DNA of 64,000 nt from JAWWPG01 sp038327385 (GTDB lineage: Bacteria > Actinomycetota > Actinomycetes > Propionibacteriales > Nocardioidaceae), in the NCBI GenBank assembly GCA_038327385.1, contig JBBQKY010000001.1:1-64000 (forward strand), read 5' to 3'. Both the position numbers and the translations under genes were made by a program. The notes under the pieces were generated by a model, which saw only the letters and a list, made by a program, of their open reading frames with translations, had not been told where the DNA came from and ran no database searches. Positions 1 to 7,529 of the stretch are shown here, in pieces. Position 1 is the first letter of the stretch, and each line of letters begins with the position of its first letter.

Positions 1-1439
1 TGCCCTTCGTGGGTGGTCAGCGTGTAGGCGCGGTAGGGGTTGACCGGGGCATGCAGCTCGCTGTAGCCACCGTCCGGGGACCGGACGATCACGCCCGTCT
101 CGTAGCCGTGCAGGACGAGGTCCCGGTCGTGACGCTGCAACGAGATAGCCCAGCGCCGGGCGATGATGAAGGCGACCGTCGGCCCGACGAAGATCGCGAT
201 CCGCATGAACCACGTGATGGCGTAGACGGACAGGTTCAGGTGGGTGGCGAGTACGTCGTTGCCGCCTTCGGCCCACAGCAGTCCGTAGGCGGTGATGCCG
301 GCAACACCGAGTCCGGTGCGCGTCGGCTGGTTCCGTGGTCGGTCGAGCAGATGGTGCTCCCCGGTGTCCCCGGTGATCCAACGCTCGATGAAGGGATAGG
401 CGCCGAGAGCGGTGAAGAGCAGCCCCATCAGCAGCACACCAGGCACGAAGACGTTCCAGGAGAGCGTGTACCCGAACACGGTTGTCTCCCAGTTGGGGAT
501 GATGCGAAGGCCGCCGTCGAGCCAGCCCATGTACCAGTCAGGCTGCGAGTCGGCGGTCACCTGGGCCGGCTCGTAAGGGCCGTACATCCACACCGGGTTG
601 ATCTGCAACAGCGCGCTCATGAGCGCGGTGACACCGAAAACGATGAAGAAGAAGCCACCCGCCTTGGCCGCGTACACGGGGAGCAACGGGTAACCCACCA
701 CATTCTCGTTCGTCCGGCCGGGGCCGGACCACTGGGTGTGCTTGTGGTACACGAGCAGCATCATGTGAGCAGCGATCAGGCCCAGCAGGATGCCGGGGAT
801 CAGCAGCACGTGCACCGTATAGAGCCGGGGGATGAAGTCGTCACCGGGGAACTGACCGCCGAAGATGAAGAACTCCAGGTATGTGCCGACGACGGGGATG
901 GACCGGATGATCCCGTCGGCGATCCGCAGCCCGGTCCCGGACAGCAGGTCGTCCGGCAGCGAGTAGCCGGCGAAGCCCTCGACGATGCCGAGCATCAACA
1001 GAGTGAGGCCGATGAGCCAGTTCATCTCTCGTGGCTTGCGGAAGGCGCCGGTGAAGAAGACCCGCAGCATGTGGATGGTCATGGAGGCCAGGAACAGGTT
1101 GGCCGACCAGTGGTGCATCTGCCGCATCAGCAGGCCGCCGCGAACGTCGAACGAGATGTCCAGGGTGGAGGAGTACGCCTCCGACATCTTCGTTCCCCGC
1201 AGGTTCGCGTAGGTGCCGAAGTACTGCACCTCGGTCATGCTCGGCTTGAACCACAGGGACAGGAACACGCCGGTCAGCAGCAGGATGACGAAGCTCCACA
1301 GCGCGATCTCGCCCAGCAGGAACGACCAGTGGTCCGGGAACACCTTGCGAAGCTGCTTCTTGGCAAGGCCGGCGAACCCGGTGCGCTCGTCCAGCCACTG
1401 GACGGGGCCGCCGCCCTTACTGGCAGTGGTGGTGCTCAT
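1..1439 (-). CDS. qcrB: Cytochrome bc1 complex cytochrome b subunit QcrB (C-terminus beyond window)
   Basis: Membrane subunit of menaquinol:cytochrome c oxidoreductase that carries both b haems and the quinol sites. I read 479 residues from ATG at 1439; the frame stays open to base 1, and family members are about 540 residues, so roughly 60 C-terminal residues are missing. Visible signatures are the histidine pairs in QMHHWSANLF/TIHMLRVFF and in HVLLIPGILL/AAHMMLLVYHKH, and the actinobacterial PDWY quinol-site motif in QPDWYMGW. It lies 6 bases after qcrA and ends the ctaE-qcrC-qcrA-qcrB operon. In actinobacteria this complex forms a supercomplex with the aa3 oxidase. Identity is certain; only the C-terminus is unseen. 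Confidence 0.97.
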   Translation of the reverse strand, partial: MSTTTASKGGGPVQWLDERTGFAGLAKKQLRKVFPDHWSFLLGEIALWSFVILLLTGVFLSLWFKPSMTEVQYFGTYANLRGTKMSEAYSSTLDISFDVRGGLLMRQMHHWSANLFLASMTIHMLRVFFTGAFRKPREMNWLIGLTLLMLGIVEGFAGYSLPDDLLSGTGLRIADGIIRSIPVVGTYLEFFIFGGQFPGDDFIPRLYTVHVLLIPGILLGLIAAHMMLLVYHKHTQWSGPGRTNENVVGYPLLPVYAAKAGGFFFIVFGVTALMSALLQINPVWMYGPYEPAQVTADSQPDWYMGWLDGGLRIIPNWETTVFGYTLSWNVFVPGVLLMGLLFTALGAYPFIERWITGDTGEHHLLDRPRNQPTRTGLGVAGITAYGLLWAEGGNDVLATHLNLSVYAITWFMRIAIFVGPTVAFIIARRWAISLQRHDRDLVLHGYETGVIVRSPDGGYSELHAPVNPYRAYTLTTHEG

Positions 1440-1445
1440 CGCGGC

Positions 1446-2534
1446 TCAGCCTCGTTCCCAGTAGCTCGGTCCGACGGGTTCGTAGAAGTCGTGCATCGCG
1501 ATGAGGAACCCCTCACTGTCGACGCCGATAGGAAGCTGGGGCAGTGCCCGGGCGGCGGGGCCGAAGAGCACCTTTGCATCCTGCCCGAGGTCGAACGTCG
1601 ACTGGTGACAGGGGCAGAGCACATGGTGCGTGGTGTGCTCCCACAGACTGATGGGGCAGCCGACGTGGGTGCAGATCTTGGAGAAGCACAGGATCCCCTC
1701 GTAGCCCCAACTGGCGTGTGACTTGCTGGGATGGATGTCCTCCGGCTGCATCCGGACGACGATCACTGCAGCCTTGGCCTTCTCGTCATTGAGCTGAATG
1801 CCCTCGTACTGGGCGGGGATCGTCTGGCCGTTCGCTCCGACGCTGGGGAAGAAGGATGCCGGCTCGGCGTTCACCAGCTGGCCGAGCTCGATGTCGCCCG
1901 GCCGGATCGGCGTTCCTGCCACGTCGTTCACGATCCGCACGCCCTTGCGCCAGACCGTGTGCGCCAGCACGTTGCCCGGCAAGGGGCCAAGGTCACGCAG
2001 CAGCACGACGGCGGGCAGACCCAGCATCGCAAGGGCACCGAGCATGCTGTTGCGCACGAGAGTACGGCGACCGAACCCCGATTCCGCTGCCCCGGTCCTG
2101 AAGGCGAGGAGGGCAGCGTCGCGGTCCTCGGTGCTGGAGGCCAGCGGGTGCCGGTGCTCGATGAGCTCCTGGTCCGCCATCAGCTTGCGGGCCCAGTGGT
2201 TGGCGCCGAGCCCGATCAGCAGCAGGCTGAGCCCGAGCGTGACTCCAAGGGTGAGGTTCTGCATCCCGTAGCCGAACATCGTCGAGTCGAAGCCGACGGT
2301 GAAGTAGCAGACGCAGAAGGCCAGCGCCATCACGGTAGCGGCGATGAACATACCCGCGACCTGCCGCTCGGCCCGGCGCTCCATTGCGGGGTCGACATCG
2401 GTGGGCCGCGGCGCATGCTCGGGCAGTCCGGGGTTGGGAATCGGCTCCACCGTCGGGCCGACGGCGTCGTGCTGACTGCTCGAGCCGTGACCGTTGGCGG
2501 AGTGCGGACCGCCTGCGGGCGTCATCTCACTCAT
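1446..2534 (-). CDS. qcrA: Rieske iron-sulfur subunit of cytochrome bc1 complex, QcrA
   Basis: The 362-residue Rieske protein passes electrons from menaquinol to the c haems of QcrC. The 2Fe-2S ligands are in CTHVGC (about 288-293) and CPCHQSTFD (about 307-315). The N-terminal half has three hydrophobic helices, the actinobacterial arrangement, instead of the single anchor of mitochondrial Rieske proteins. ATG at 2534 overlaps the end of qcrC by 8 bases and has a GAGGAAG ribosome-binding site in the qcrC tail; an in-frame ATG at 2525 is a possible alternative. Translational coupling with qcrC is likely. Confidence 0.96.
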   Translation of the reverse strand: MSEMTPAGGPHSANGHGSSSQHDAVGPTVEPIPNPGLPEHAPRPTDVDPAMERRAERQVAGMFIAATVMALAFCVCYFTVGFDSTMFGYGMQNLTLGVTLGLSLLLIGLGANHWARKLMADQELIEHRHPLASSTEDRDAALLAFRTGAAESGFGRRTLVRNSMLGALAMLGLPAVVLLRDLGPLPGNVLAHTVWRKGVRIVNDVAGTPIRPGDIELGQLVNAEPASFFPSVGANGQTIPAQYEGIQLNDEKAKAAVIVVRMQPEDIHPSKSHASWGYEGILCFSKICTHVGCPISLWEHTTHHVLCPCHQSTFDLGQDAKVLFGPAARALPQLPIGVDSEGFLIAMHDFYEPVGPSYWERG

Positions 2535-3360
2535 GGCTCTTCTTCCTCGCCCGCGCTCCGTTGTTGCTGATCCATACCGTGGCCAGTACCAGCACGCCGA
2601 TACCCGCGAGCCAGCTCCACAGGCCCTCGGTGACCGGTCCGAGGCTTCCGAGCTGCGACCCGCCGTACGCCGGTTGCGACTCGAGCGTCTGGAGGTAGGC
2701 GATGATCTGTCGCTTCTCCTGAGGTTTTAGGACGGCGTCGGAGAAGATCGGCATGCTCTGCGGGCCGGTGACCATCGCCTCGTAGATGTAGCGGGGGTCC
2801 ACACCGGTAAGGCTCGGGGCGTACCGGCCAGAAGGCAGCGCGCCGCCTTTGCCTGCATAGTTGTGGCACGCCGTGCAGTTTGTCCGGAAGAACTCGCCGC
2901 CCTGCGCGATCTCCTCCGCGCTGAGGCCAGCCGTCCCGTAGTCGTTTGCTGCCGGGATGGACGGACCCGGTCCCAGCGTCGCGATGTACGCCGCCAATGC
3001 CCGCACCTCCTGCGGGCTGTACACCGGGTGCCGAGCGGCCGCCTGGGTCCCGGGAGCAGCGAGCGGCATCCGGCCGGTGCCCACCTGGAAGTCGACAGCA
3101 GCGGCACCGACCCCGACCAGCGAGGGGCCGTTCTGGTTGCCGCCCTTGTCGAGGGTCCCTTCGCCGTTCAGCCCGTGACAGGTCGAGCACGACACGACGA
3201 AGAGCTTGCGTCCTTGAGCTATCAGCGCGGTGTCGCTGCCCGACTGCCCCGCGGCCGCTGGGCGGAAAGCGGAGTAGAAGGCGCCCATCATCACCAGCGC
3301 GAGCCCCAGGACGATCAGCCCGGCCAGAGGGTGGCGTCGGCGGGTGGACAAGAACTTCAC
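2527..3360 (-). CDS. qcrC: Di-haem cytochrome c subunit of bc1 complex, QcrC
   Basis: The 277-residue membrane-anchored cytochrome c has two covalent haem sites, CSTCH (58-62) and CTACH (162-166). This duplicated cytochrome takes the place of a soluble cytochrome c by passing electrons directly to the aa3 oxidase in actinobacterial supercomplexes. An N-terminal hydrophobic segment (about 12-30) exports the protein and a second helix near 248-268 anchors its C-terminus. It lies 30 bases downstream of ctaE and overlaps qcrA by 8 bases, so all four genes are probably one transcript. Confidence 0.97.
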   Translation of the reverse strand: MKFLSTRRRHPLAGLIVLGLALVMMGAFYSAFRPAAAGQSGSDTALIAQGRKLFVVSCSTCHGLNGEGTLDKGGNQNGPSLVGVGAAAVDFQVGTGRMPLAAPGTQAAARHPVYSPQEVRALAAYIATLGPGPSIPAANDYGTAGLSAEEIAQGGEFFRTNCTACHNYAGKGGALPSGRYAPSLTGVDPRYIYEAMVTGPQSMPIFSDAVLKPQEKRQIIAYLQTLESQPAYGGSQLGSLGPVTEGLWSWLAGIGVLVLATVWISNNGARARKKSHE

Positions 3361-3390
3361 AGGCGCTTCCCTCTTCCTCGGTCGTGGCCG

Positions 3391-4029
3391 CTATTGCAGG
3401 AGATAGATGGTGGCGAACAGGCCGATCCAGACGACGTCGACGAAGTGCCAGTAGTACGACACGACGATGGCGGTGACGGCCTGCTCATGGGTGAAGTTGT
3501 GCGCCAGGAACGTCCGCCCGATGACGAACAGGAAGGCGATCAGCCCGCCGGCCACATGGATCCCGTGGAACCCTGTCGTCAGGTAGAACATCGAGCCGTA
3601 CGGCGAGGACGGAATGGTCACGCCTTCCTTGATGAGGCTGGCGTACTCCGTGGCCTGGCCGGCTACGAACACCGCGCCCATCAGATAGGTGAGAACGAAC
3701 CACTCGCGCAGGCCCCACTTGGCGACCTGGAAGATCCTCCCGGACCTGCCTACCTCGCCCCGCTCAGCCGCGAACACGCCGAGCTGGCAGCTGACCGAGC
3801 TGAGAACCAGCACCGTCGTGTTGACCGACGCGAACGGCACGTTCAGCTTGAGGGTCTCCTGCGCCCACAGCTCCGGGGTCACGGCGCGGATGGTGAAGTA
3901 GCAGGCAAACAGCGCCGCGAAGAACATTAGCTCGCTCGCGAGCCAGACGATGGTGCCGACGCTCACCATGCTGGGCCGGCCGTGCTGCCCGTGCAGCCGG
4001 GAGGCAGAAAGCGCAGATGAGGTCGCCAC
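3391..4029 (-). CDS. ctaE: Cytochrome c oxidase subunit III, CtaE
   Basis: Subunit III of the aa3-type terminal oxidase, 212 residues from GTG at 4029. Hallmarks are SVGTIVWLASELMFFAALF near the N-terminus, GSMFYLTTGFHGIHV in the middle and SYYWHFVDVVWIGLF near the C-terminus, with five predicted helices. The open frame extends far upstream to 4542, but that extension is antisense to two other genes and non-family, so the GTG before VATSSALSAS is preferred. It begins the operon continuing into qcrCAB and is divergent from the gene at 4096 across 66 bases that must hold both promoters. Confidence 0.93.
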   Translation of the reverse strand: MATSSALSASRLHGQHGRPSMVSVGTIVWLASELMFFAALFACYFTIRAVTPELWAQETLKLNVPFASVNTTVLVLSSVSCQLGVFAAERGEVGRSGRIFQVAKWGLREWFVLTYLMGAVFVAGQATEYASLIKEGVTIPSSPYGSMFYLTTGFHGIHVAGGLIAFLFVIGRTFLAHNFTHEQAVTAIVVSYYWHFVDVVWIGLFATIYLLQ

Positions 4030-4083
4030 CCGGTTATTATGTCGCGGCCTGCTCGCAGCGACACGGCGACCCCCGCGTTTCTG

Positions 4084-4089
4084 TAGGGT
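4084..4089 (+). promoter_or_regulatory. Leaderless -10 element TAGGGT
   Basis: TAGGGT ends exactly 6 bases before the ATG at 4096, so transcription should start at or next to the initiation codon. No ribosome-binding site precedes the ATG, which fits a leaderless transcript. Confidence 0.6.
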
Positions 4090-4095
4090 CCAGGT

Positions 4096-4491
4096 ATGAG
4101 GGTTCTGGTGTACAGCGACGACTCGTCGACGCGGTCCGCGGTCCTGCTCGCCCTTGGTAAGCGACCCCATCCGGATCTGCCGGAGCTGGAGTACGTCGAG
4201 TGCGCCACCGAACCTGCCGTGATCGCCACCATGGACGCCGGCGACGTCGATCTCGCGATCCTCGACGGCGAGGCGTGGCCGGCGGGTGGACTCGGCATCT
4301 GTCGCCAGCTGAAGGACGAGATCTACCGCTGCCCGCCGATTCTCGTGCTCATCGGTCGGGCCGACGACCGCTGGCTGGCGACGTGGTCTCGCGCGGAGGC
4401 CGCCTTGACGCATCCGATCGATCCCATGGCGCTGGCGCAAGCGGTCGTGCGACTGCTCCAGCCGCGCGCCGACGTCGCCGCAACCGGCTGA
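4096..4491 (+). CDS. Degenerate receiver-like protein without output domain
   Basis: This 131-residue protein has the alternating alpha/beta pattern of a response-regulator receiver: the acidic pair D8-D9 after MRVLVYS and a possible phosphoacceptor D57 in LAILDGEAW. Two other conserved positions are altered. The expected Thr/Ser of the fourth strand is missing (VLIGRADD), and the usual Lys-Pro motif reads THP. No DNA-binding domain follows. It may be a pseudo-receiver that signals by binding without phosphorylation, which is inference. It is divergent from ctaE and 10 bases upstream of trpD. Confidence 0.75.
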   Translation: MRVLVYSDDSSTRSAVLLALGKRPHPDLPELEYVECATEPAVIATMDAGDVDLAILDGEAWPAGGLGICRQLKDEIYRCPPILVLIGRADDRWLATWSRAEAALTHPIDPMALAQAVVRLLQPRADVAATG

Positions 4492-4501
4492 GCGCCCGTT
4501 G

Positions 4502-5554
4502 GTGACCGACGCCAGCTGGCCGGATGTGCTGTCCCGCCTCATTGACGGTCAGGACCTGAGCCCCGGCCAGGCGCGCTGGGTCATGCGCCAGATCCTCTCG
4601 GGACAGGCAACGGCAGCACAGATCTCCGGCTTCGCCGTCGGCCTGCGGGCAAAGGGGGAGACGGTCGCCGAGGTCGAGGGACTCGTCGAGACGATGTACG
4701 AGTTCGCCGCGCCCTGCCCGGTGCAGGGACGCTGCGTCGACATCGTCGGGACCGGTGGAGATCGGTCGCGAACCGTCAACATCTCCACGATGGCGGCCCT
4801 CGTGGTGGCCGGCGCCGGAGTTCCGGTGGTCAAGCACGGCAACCGTGCCGCATCCTCGGCCTGCGGGTCGGCCGACGTTCTCGAGGAGCTCGGGATTCGC
4901 CTCGACCTACCGCCGGAGGTGGTCACGCGGATGGTTGCCGAGGTGGGGATCACCTTCTGTTTCGCCCCCGTCTTCCATGCCGCGCTGCGGCACTCAGCGG
5001 GCCCCAGACGTGAGCTGGGAGTCGCGACGACCTTCAACTTCCTTGGCCCCCTCGCGAACCCCGGGCGGCCGGCGGCCCTGGCGGTGGGTGTCGCCGACCG
5101 CCGGATGGCGGGCGTCCTTGCCGGTGTCCTCGCCGCCCGCGGCGTCGACGGGTTCGTCTTCCGCGGAGACGACGGCCTCGACGAGCTGACGACGACGACA
5201 ACCTCGCAGATCTGGAGCATCTCCGCAGGCGGGGTCACCGAGGAGACCCTGGACCCGGCGGGTCTCGGCATCGCCAGGGCCGACCCGGCTGCCCTTGTCG
5301 GCGGCGACGCCCGGTTCAACGCGGCTGTCCTGCGGTCGGTGCTCGCCGGTGAGACCGGCGCCGTCCGCGACGCCGTACTCCTCAACGCGGCGGCCGGGAT
5401 CGCGGCGTACGACCCTGACACGAGGCAGCTCGAGACCCGCCTGCGAGACGCTTTGGAGCGAGCGACGGAGGCCGTGGACTCCGGTGCCGCCCAAGCGAAA
5501 CTGACGCGCTGGCTGACCGCAGTGGCGGCCGTCCCGAGCCCACGGCCGCACTGA
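4502..5554 (+). CDS. trpD: Anthranilate phosphoribosyltransferase TrpD
   Basis: Second step of tryptophan synthesis: joins anthranilate to phosphoribosyl pyrophosphate. The 350-residue protein has the PRPP loop GTGGDRSRTVNISTM (about 82-96), the KHGN motif, and RRELGVATTFNFLGPLANP of family-3 phosphoribosyltransferases. GTG at 4502 is preferred; an in-frame TTG directly before it (4499) is the alternative. No clear ribosome-binding site is present and the preceding stop is 10 bases away, so translation may be coupled to the receiver-like gene. No other trp gene is nearby, as in mycobacteria where trpD sits alone next to the qcr block. Confidence 0.95.
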   Translation: MTDASWPDVLSRLIDGQDLSPGQARWVMRQILSGQATAAQISGFAVGLRAKGETVAEVEGLVETMYEFAAPCPVQGRCVDIVGTGGDRSRTVNISTMAALVVAGAGVPVVKHGNRAASSACGSADVLEELGIRLDLPPEVVTRMVAEVGITFCFAPVFHAALRHSAGPRRELGVATTFNFLGPLANPGRPAALAVGVADRRMAGVLAGVLAARGVDGFVFRGDDGLDELTTTTTSQIWSISAGGVTEETLDPAGLGIARADPAALVGGDARFNAAVLRSVLAGETGAVRDAVLLNAAAGIAAYDPDTRQLETRLRDALERATEAVDSGAAQAKLTRWLTAVAAVPSPRPH

Positions 5555-5592
5555 CCGTCCACAGCGGTTTCGTCTGCCCGGCCGTTTCCCAC

Positions 5593-5598
5593 TAAACT
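5593..5598 (+). promoter_or_regulatory. Probable -10 element TAAACT for the LCP gene
   Basis: TAAACT lies in the 131-base gap between trpD and the LCP gene. The predicted start near 5605 gives a leader of about 80 bases containing the ribosome-binding site GACGAGGA before ATG 5686. A GTG 6 bases downstream of the hexamer opens only a 3-codon frame, so this is not a leaderless gene start. Confidence 0.5.
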
Positions 5599-5685
5599 TG
5601 GCCGGTGCGGCCTTGACGGGGGGATTCAGGAGCTCGCAGGACGTCACTGCGCCGGCTGGTGGGGACCACCTGAGACGAGGACTGG

Positions 5686-7122
5686 ATGGACCTGGGTATC
5701 GAGCGGTTCGCGGGAGCACGGGGGGTGCATCAGGCACCGCCCGAGCGCTCTTTCGGAGCGTCCGTCGGCCTCACGGTGCTCGGTGCCGTCGTCCCGGGCA
5801 GTGGCTTCTGGTTCGCGGGTCGCAGACGCCTGGGGATCACCGTCGTCGGGATAGCCCTGGCTGTCGTCCTCACCGCCTTGCTGGTCGGACTGCTGAACCC
5901 TCGGCTCTACCTGCACTCGGTAGTCCAGCCCAACCGGCTGCTCGCGATCACCGTCGGTTTCATCGTCCTTGCGCTGGCCTGGATGGCCGTGATCGTGTTC
6001 AGCCACCTCGTGCTCCGCCCCGCTCATCTGACCGACGTGCAGCGCGTGATCGGCGTCTGCGTCGCCATGGTGCTGTGCTTCCTGGTCGCCGTCCCGTTCG
6101 CCGTCGCGTCCCGCGACGCCTACGCCACGCGAGACTTCATCAAGCACGTCTTCAAGAACGACGTGAGCAGCAAGACGACCCCGAAGAACGTGACTGCCGA
6201 CAATCCCTGGGCGGGGAGTCCGCGGGTTAACATCCTGCTGCTCGGCGGTGATGGCGGGCTCGGCCGCATCGGGGTCCGGACCGACTCCATGATCGTCGCC
6301 AGCATCGACACCACGACCGGCAACACGGTGCTGTTCAGCCTTCCCCGCAACCTGGAGGATGCCCCGTTCCCACCGGGCTCCCGGCTCGCGAAGGCGTATC
6401 CGAACGGTTTCACGGGGCCGGGCGACATCGGCAACTGGCTGCTCAACGCGATCTATCGGATGGTTCCACAGGAGCATCCCGGGCTGCTCGGACCGACCGA
6501 CAACGAGGGCGCCGACGCGCTGAAGATGTCGGTCTCACAGATCCTGGGCATCGACGTCAACTACTACGTGCTGATCAACCTCAACGGCTTCGTCGAGCTC
6601 GTCAACGCACTCGGTGGGATCACGGTCAACGTCAGCCAGGTCGCGCCGATCGGCGGGAACCACGACCTGAACGTCCCGCCAACCGGCTACATCCAGCCAG
6701 GCCCGAACAAGCACCTCAACGGTTTCCAGGCCCTGTGGTTCGCTCGGGGGCGCTGGACGACCGACGACTACGACCGGATGCAGCGCCAGCGCTGTGTTAT
6801 CGACGCCGTCATCCAGCAGGCGAATCCCGCGAACCTCCTCGTGCGTTACCAGCAGATCGCCGAGGCGGGCCAGAAGATCGCCCGAACAGACATCCCGCAG
6901 GCGCTGCTGCCGGCTTTGGTGGACCTCGGGCTCAAGGTGAAGGACGGCAAGGTCCGCAGCGTCGTCTTCCAGCCGAACGCGCACTTCGACCCGGCGTCAC
7001 CGGACTTCGCGTACATGCGCGGCGTCGTCCAGAAGGCGCTGAGCCCGTCGACGCCGGGCACCACCAAGCCGAAGATCATCCAGCAGCCCAAGACGGCCTG
7101 CGCCTACAACCCGGTGAAGTGA
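5686..7122 (+). CDS. LytR-CpsA-Psr (LCP) family cell-wall glycopolymer ligase
   Basis: This 478-residue protein has three or four membrane helices in residues about 25-150, then an extracellular LCP domain. LCP enzymes transfer polyprenyl-phosphate-linked glycopolymers onto peptidoglycan. Signatures are NILLLGGDGG, RTDSMIVASID, FSLPRNL, the YYVLINLNGFVELVNALGGITVNV block and the arginine-rich WFARGRWTTDDYDRMQRQR. A multi-helix N-terminus is less common than the usual single anchor. Start ATG 5686 has GACGAGGA upstream. The acceptor polymer cannot be read from sequence. Confidence 0.9.
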   Translation: MDLGIERFAGARGVHQAPPERSFGASVGLTVLGAVVPGSGFWFAGRRRLGITVVGIALAVVLTALLVGLLNPRLYLHSVVQPNRLLAITVGFIVLALAWMAVIVFSHLVLRPAHLTDVQRVIGVCVAMVLCFLVAVPFAVASRDAYATRDFIKHVFKNDVSSKTTPKNVTADNPWAGSPRVNILLLGGDGGLGRIGVRTDSMIVASIDTTTGNTVLFSLPRNLEDAPFPPGSRLAKAYPNGFTGPGDIGNWLLNAIYRMVPQEHPGLLGPTDNEGADALKMSVSQILGIDVNYYVLINLNGFVELVNALGGITVNVSQVAPIGGNHDLNVPPTGYIQPGPNKHLNGFQALWFARGRWTTDDYDRMQRQRCVIDAVIQQANPANLLVRYQQIAEAGQKIARTDIPQALLPALVDLGLKVKDGKVRSVVFQPNAHFDPASPDFAYMRGVVQKALSPSTPGTTKPKIIQQPKTACAYNPVK

Positions 7123-7168
7123 CGGCGTCCGGCGGGTCGTCGGGGTCGGCTCGTCCGTCGACGCCGGC

Positions 7169-7450
7169 TTAGCCGTCGGCTCCTAGGGAGAACGCCGCCT
7201 CCAGGTCCTTGCTCGAGTAGGTGCGGAACGCGATGTGCGTGGCGGTGGACTGAACACCTGGAATCTTGTTCACGTGATCAGGAACAAGAGAGGCGATCTC
7301 GTCGTGGTCGGCAACTCTGACCAAGGCGATGAGGTCGATCTCACCGGTCACCGAGTAGACCTCACTGACTCCGTCGATAGCGGCGATCTGGGTCGCCACC
7401 TCGGGAATCCTGGCGACGTCGGCCTTGATGAACACGATCGCGGTGATCAC
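7169..7450 (-). CDS. Stand-alone Lrp/AsnC ligand-binding (RAM) domain protein
   Basis: This 93-residue protein matches the C-terminal effector-binding half of Lrp/AsnC regulators without a helix-turn-helix. It starts VITAIVFIKADV and includes the SVTGEIDLIALVRVADHDEI segment. GTG at 7450 is chosen because AGGAGG lies 4 bases upstream. Such single-domain proteins assemble into rings and bind amino acids; some modulate full-length Lrp partners. It is convergent with the LCP gene and follows the exonuclease gene by 79 bases. Confidence 0.88.
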   Translation of the reverse strand: MITAIVFIKADVARIPEVATQIAAIDGVSEVYSVTGEIDLIALVRVADHDEIASLVPDHVNKIPGVQSTATHIAFRTYSSKDLEAAFSLGADG

Positions 7451-7529
7451 GGAGCCTCCTGCGACGCTGGCATCCTCGCAGCCTATCGGGGGAAGCCGGC
7501 GGGGGCGCCGGTTGCTCTCACGGGTCTGC

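Noticed and set aside
9..1721. Long plus-strand frame of 570 codons across qcrB and qcrA
   Set aside because: It is antisense to strongly supported respiratory genes; high GC leaves many long shadow frames.
7123..7168. Terminator between LCP and Lrp-like genes
   Set aside because: CGGCGTC/GACGCCG can pair but with a 30-base loop; too weak to list.
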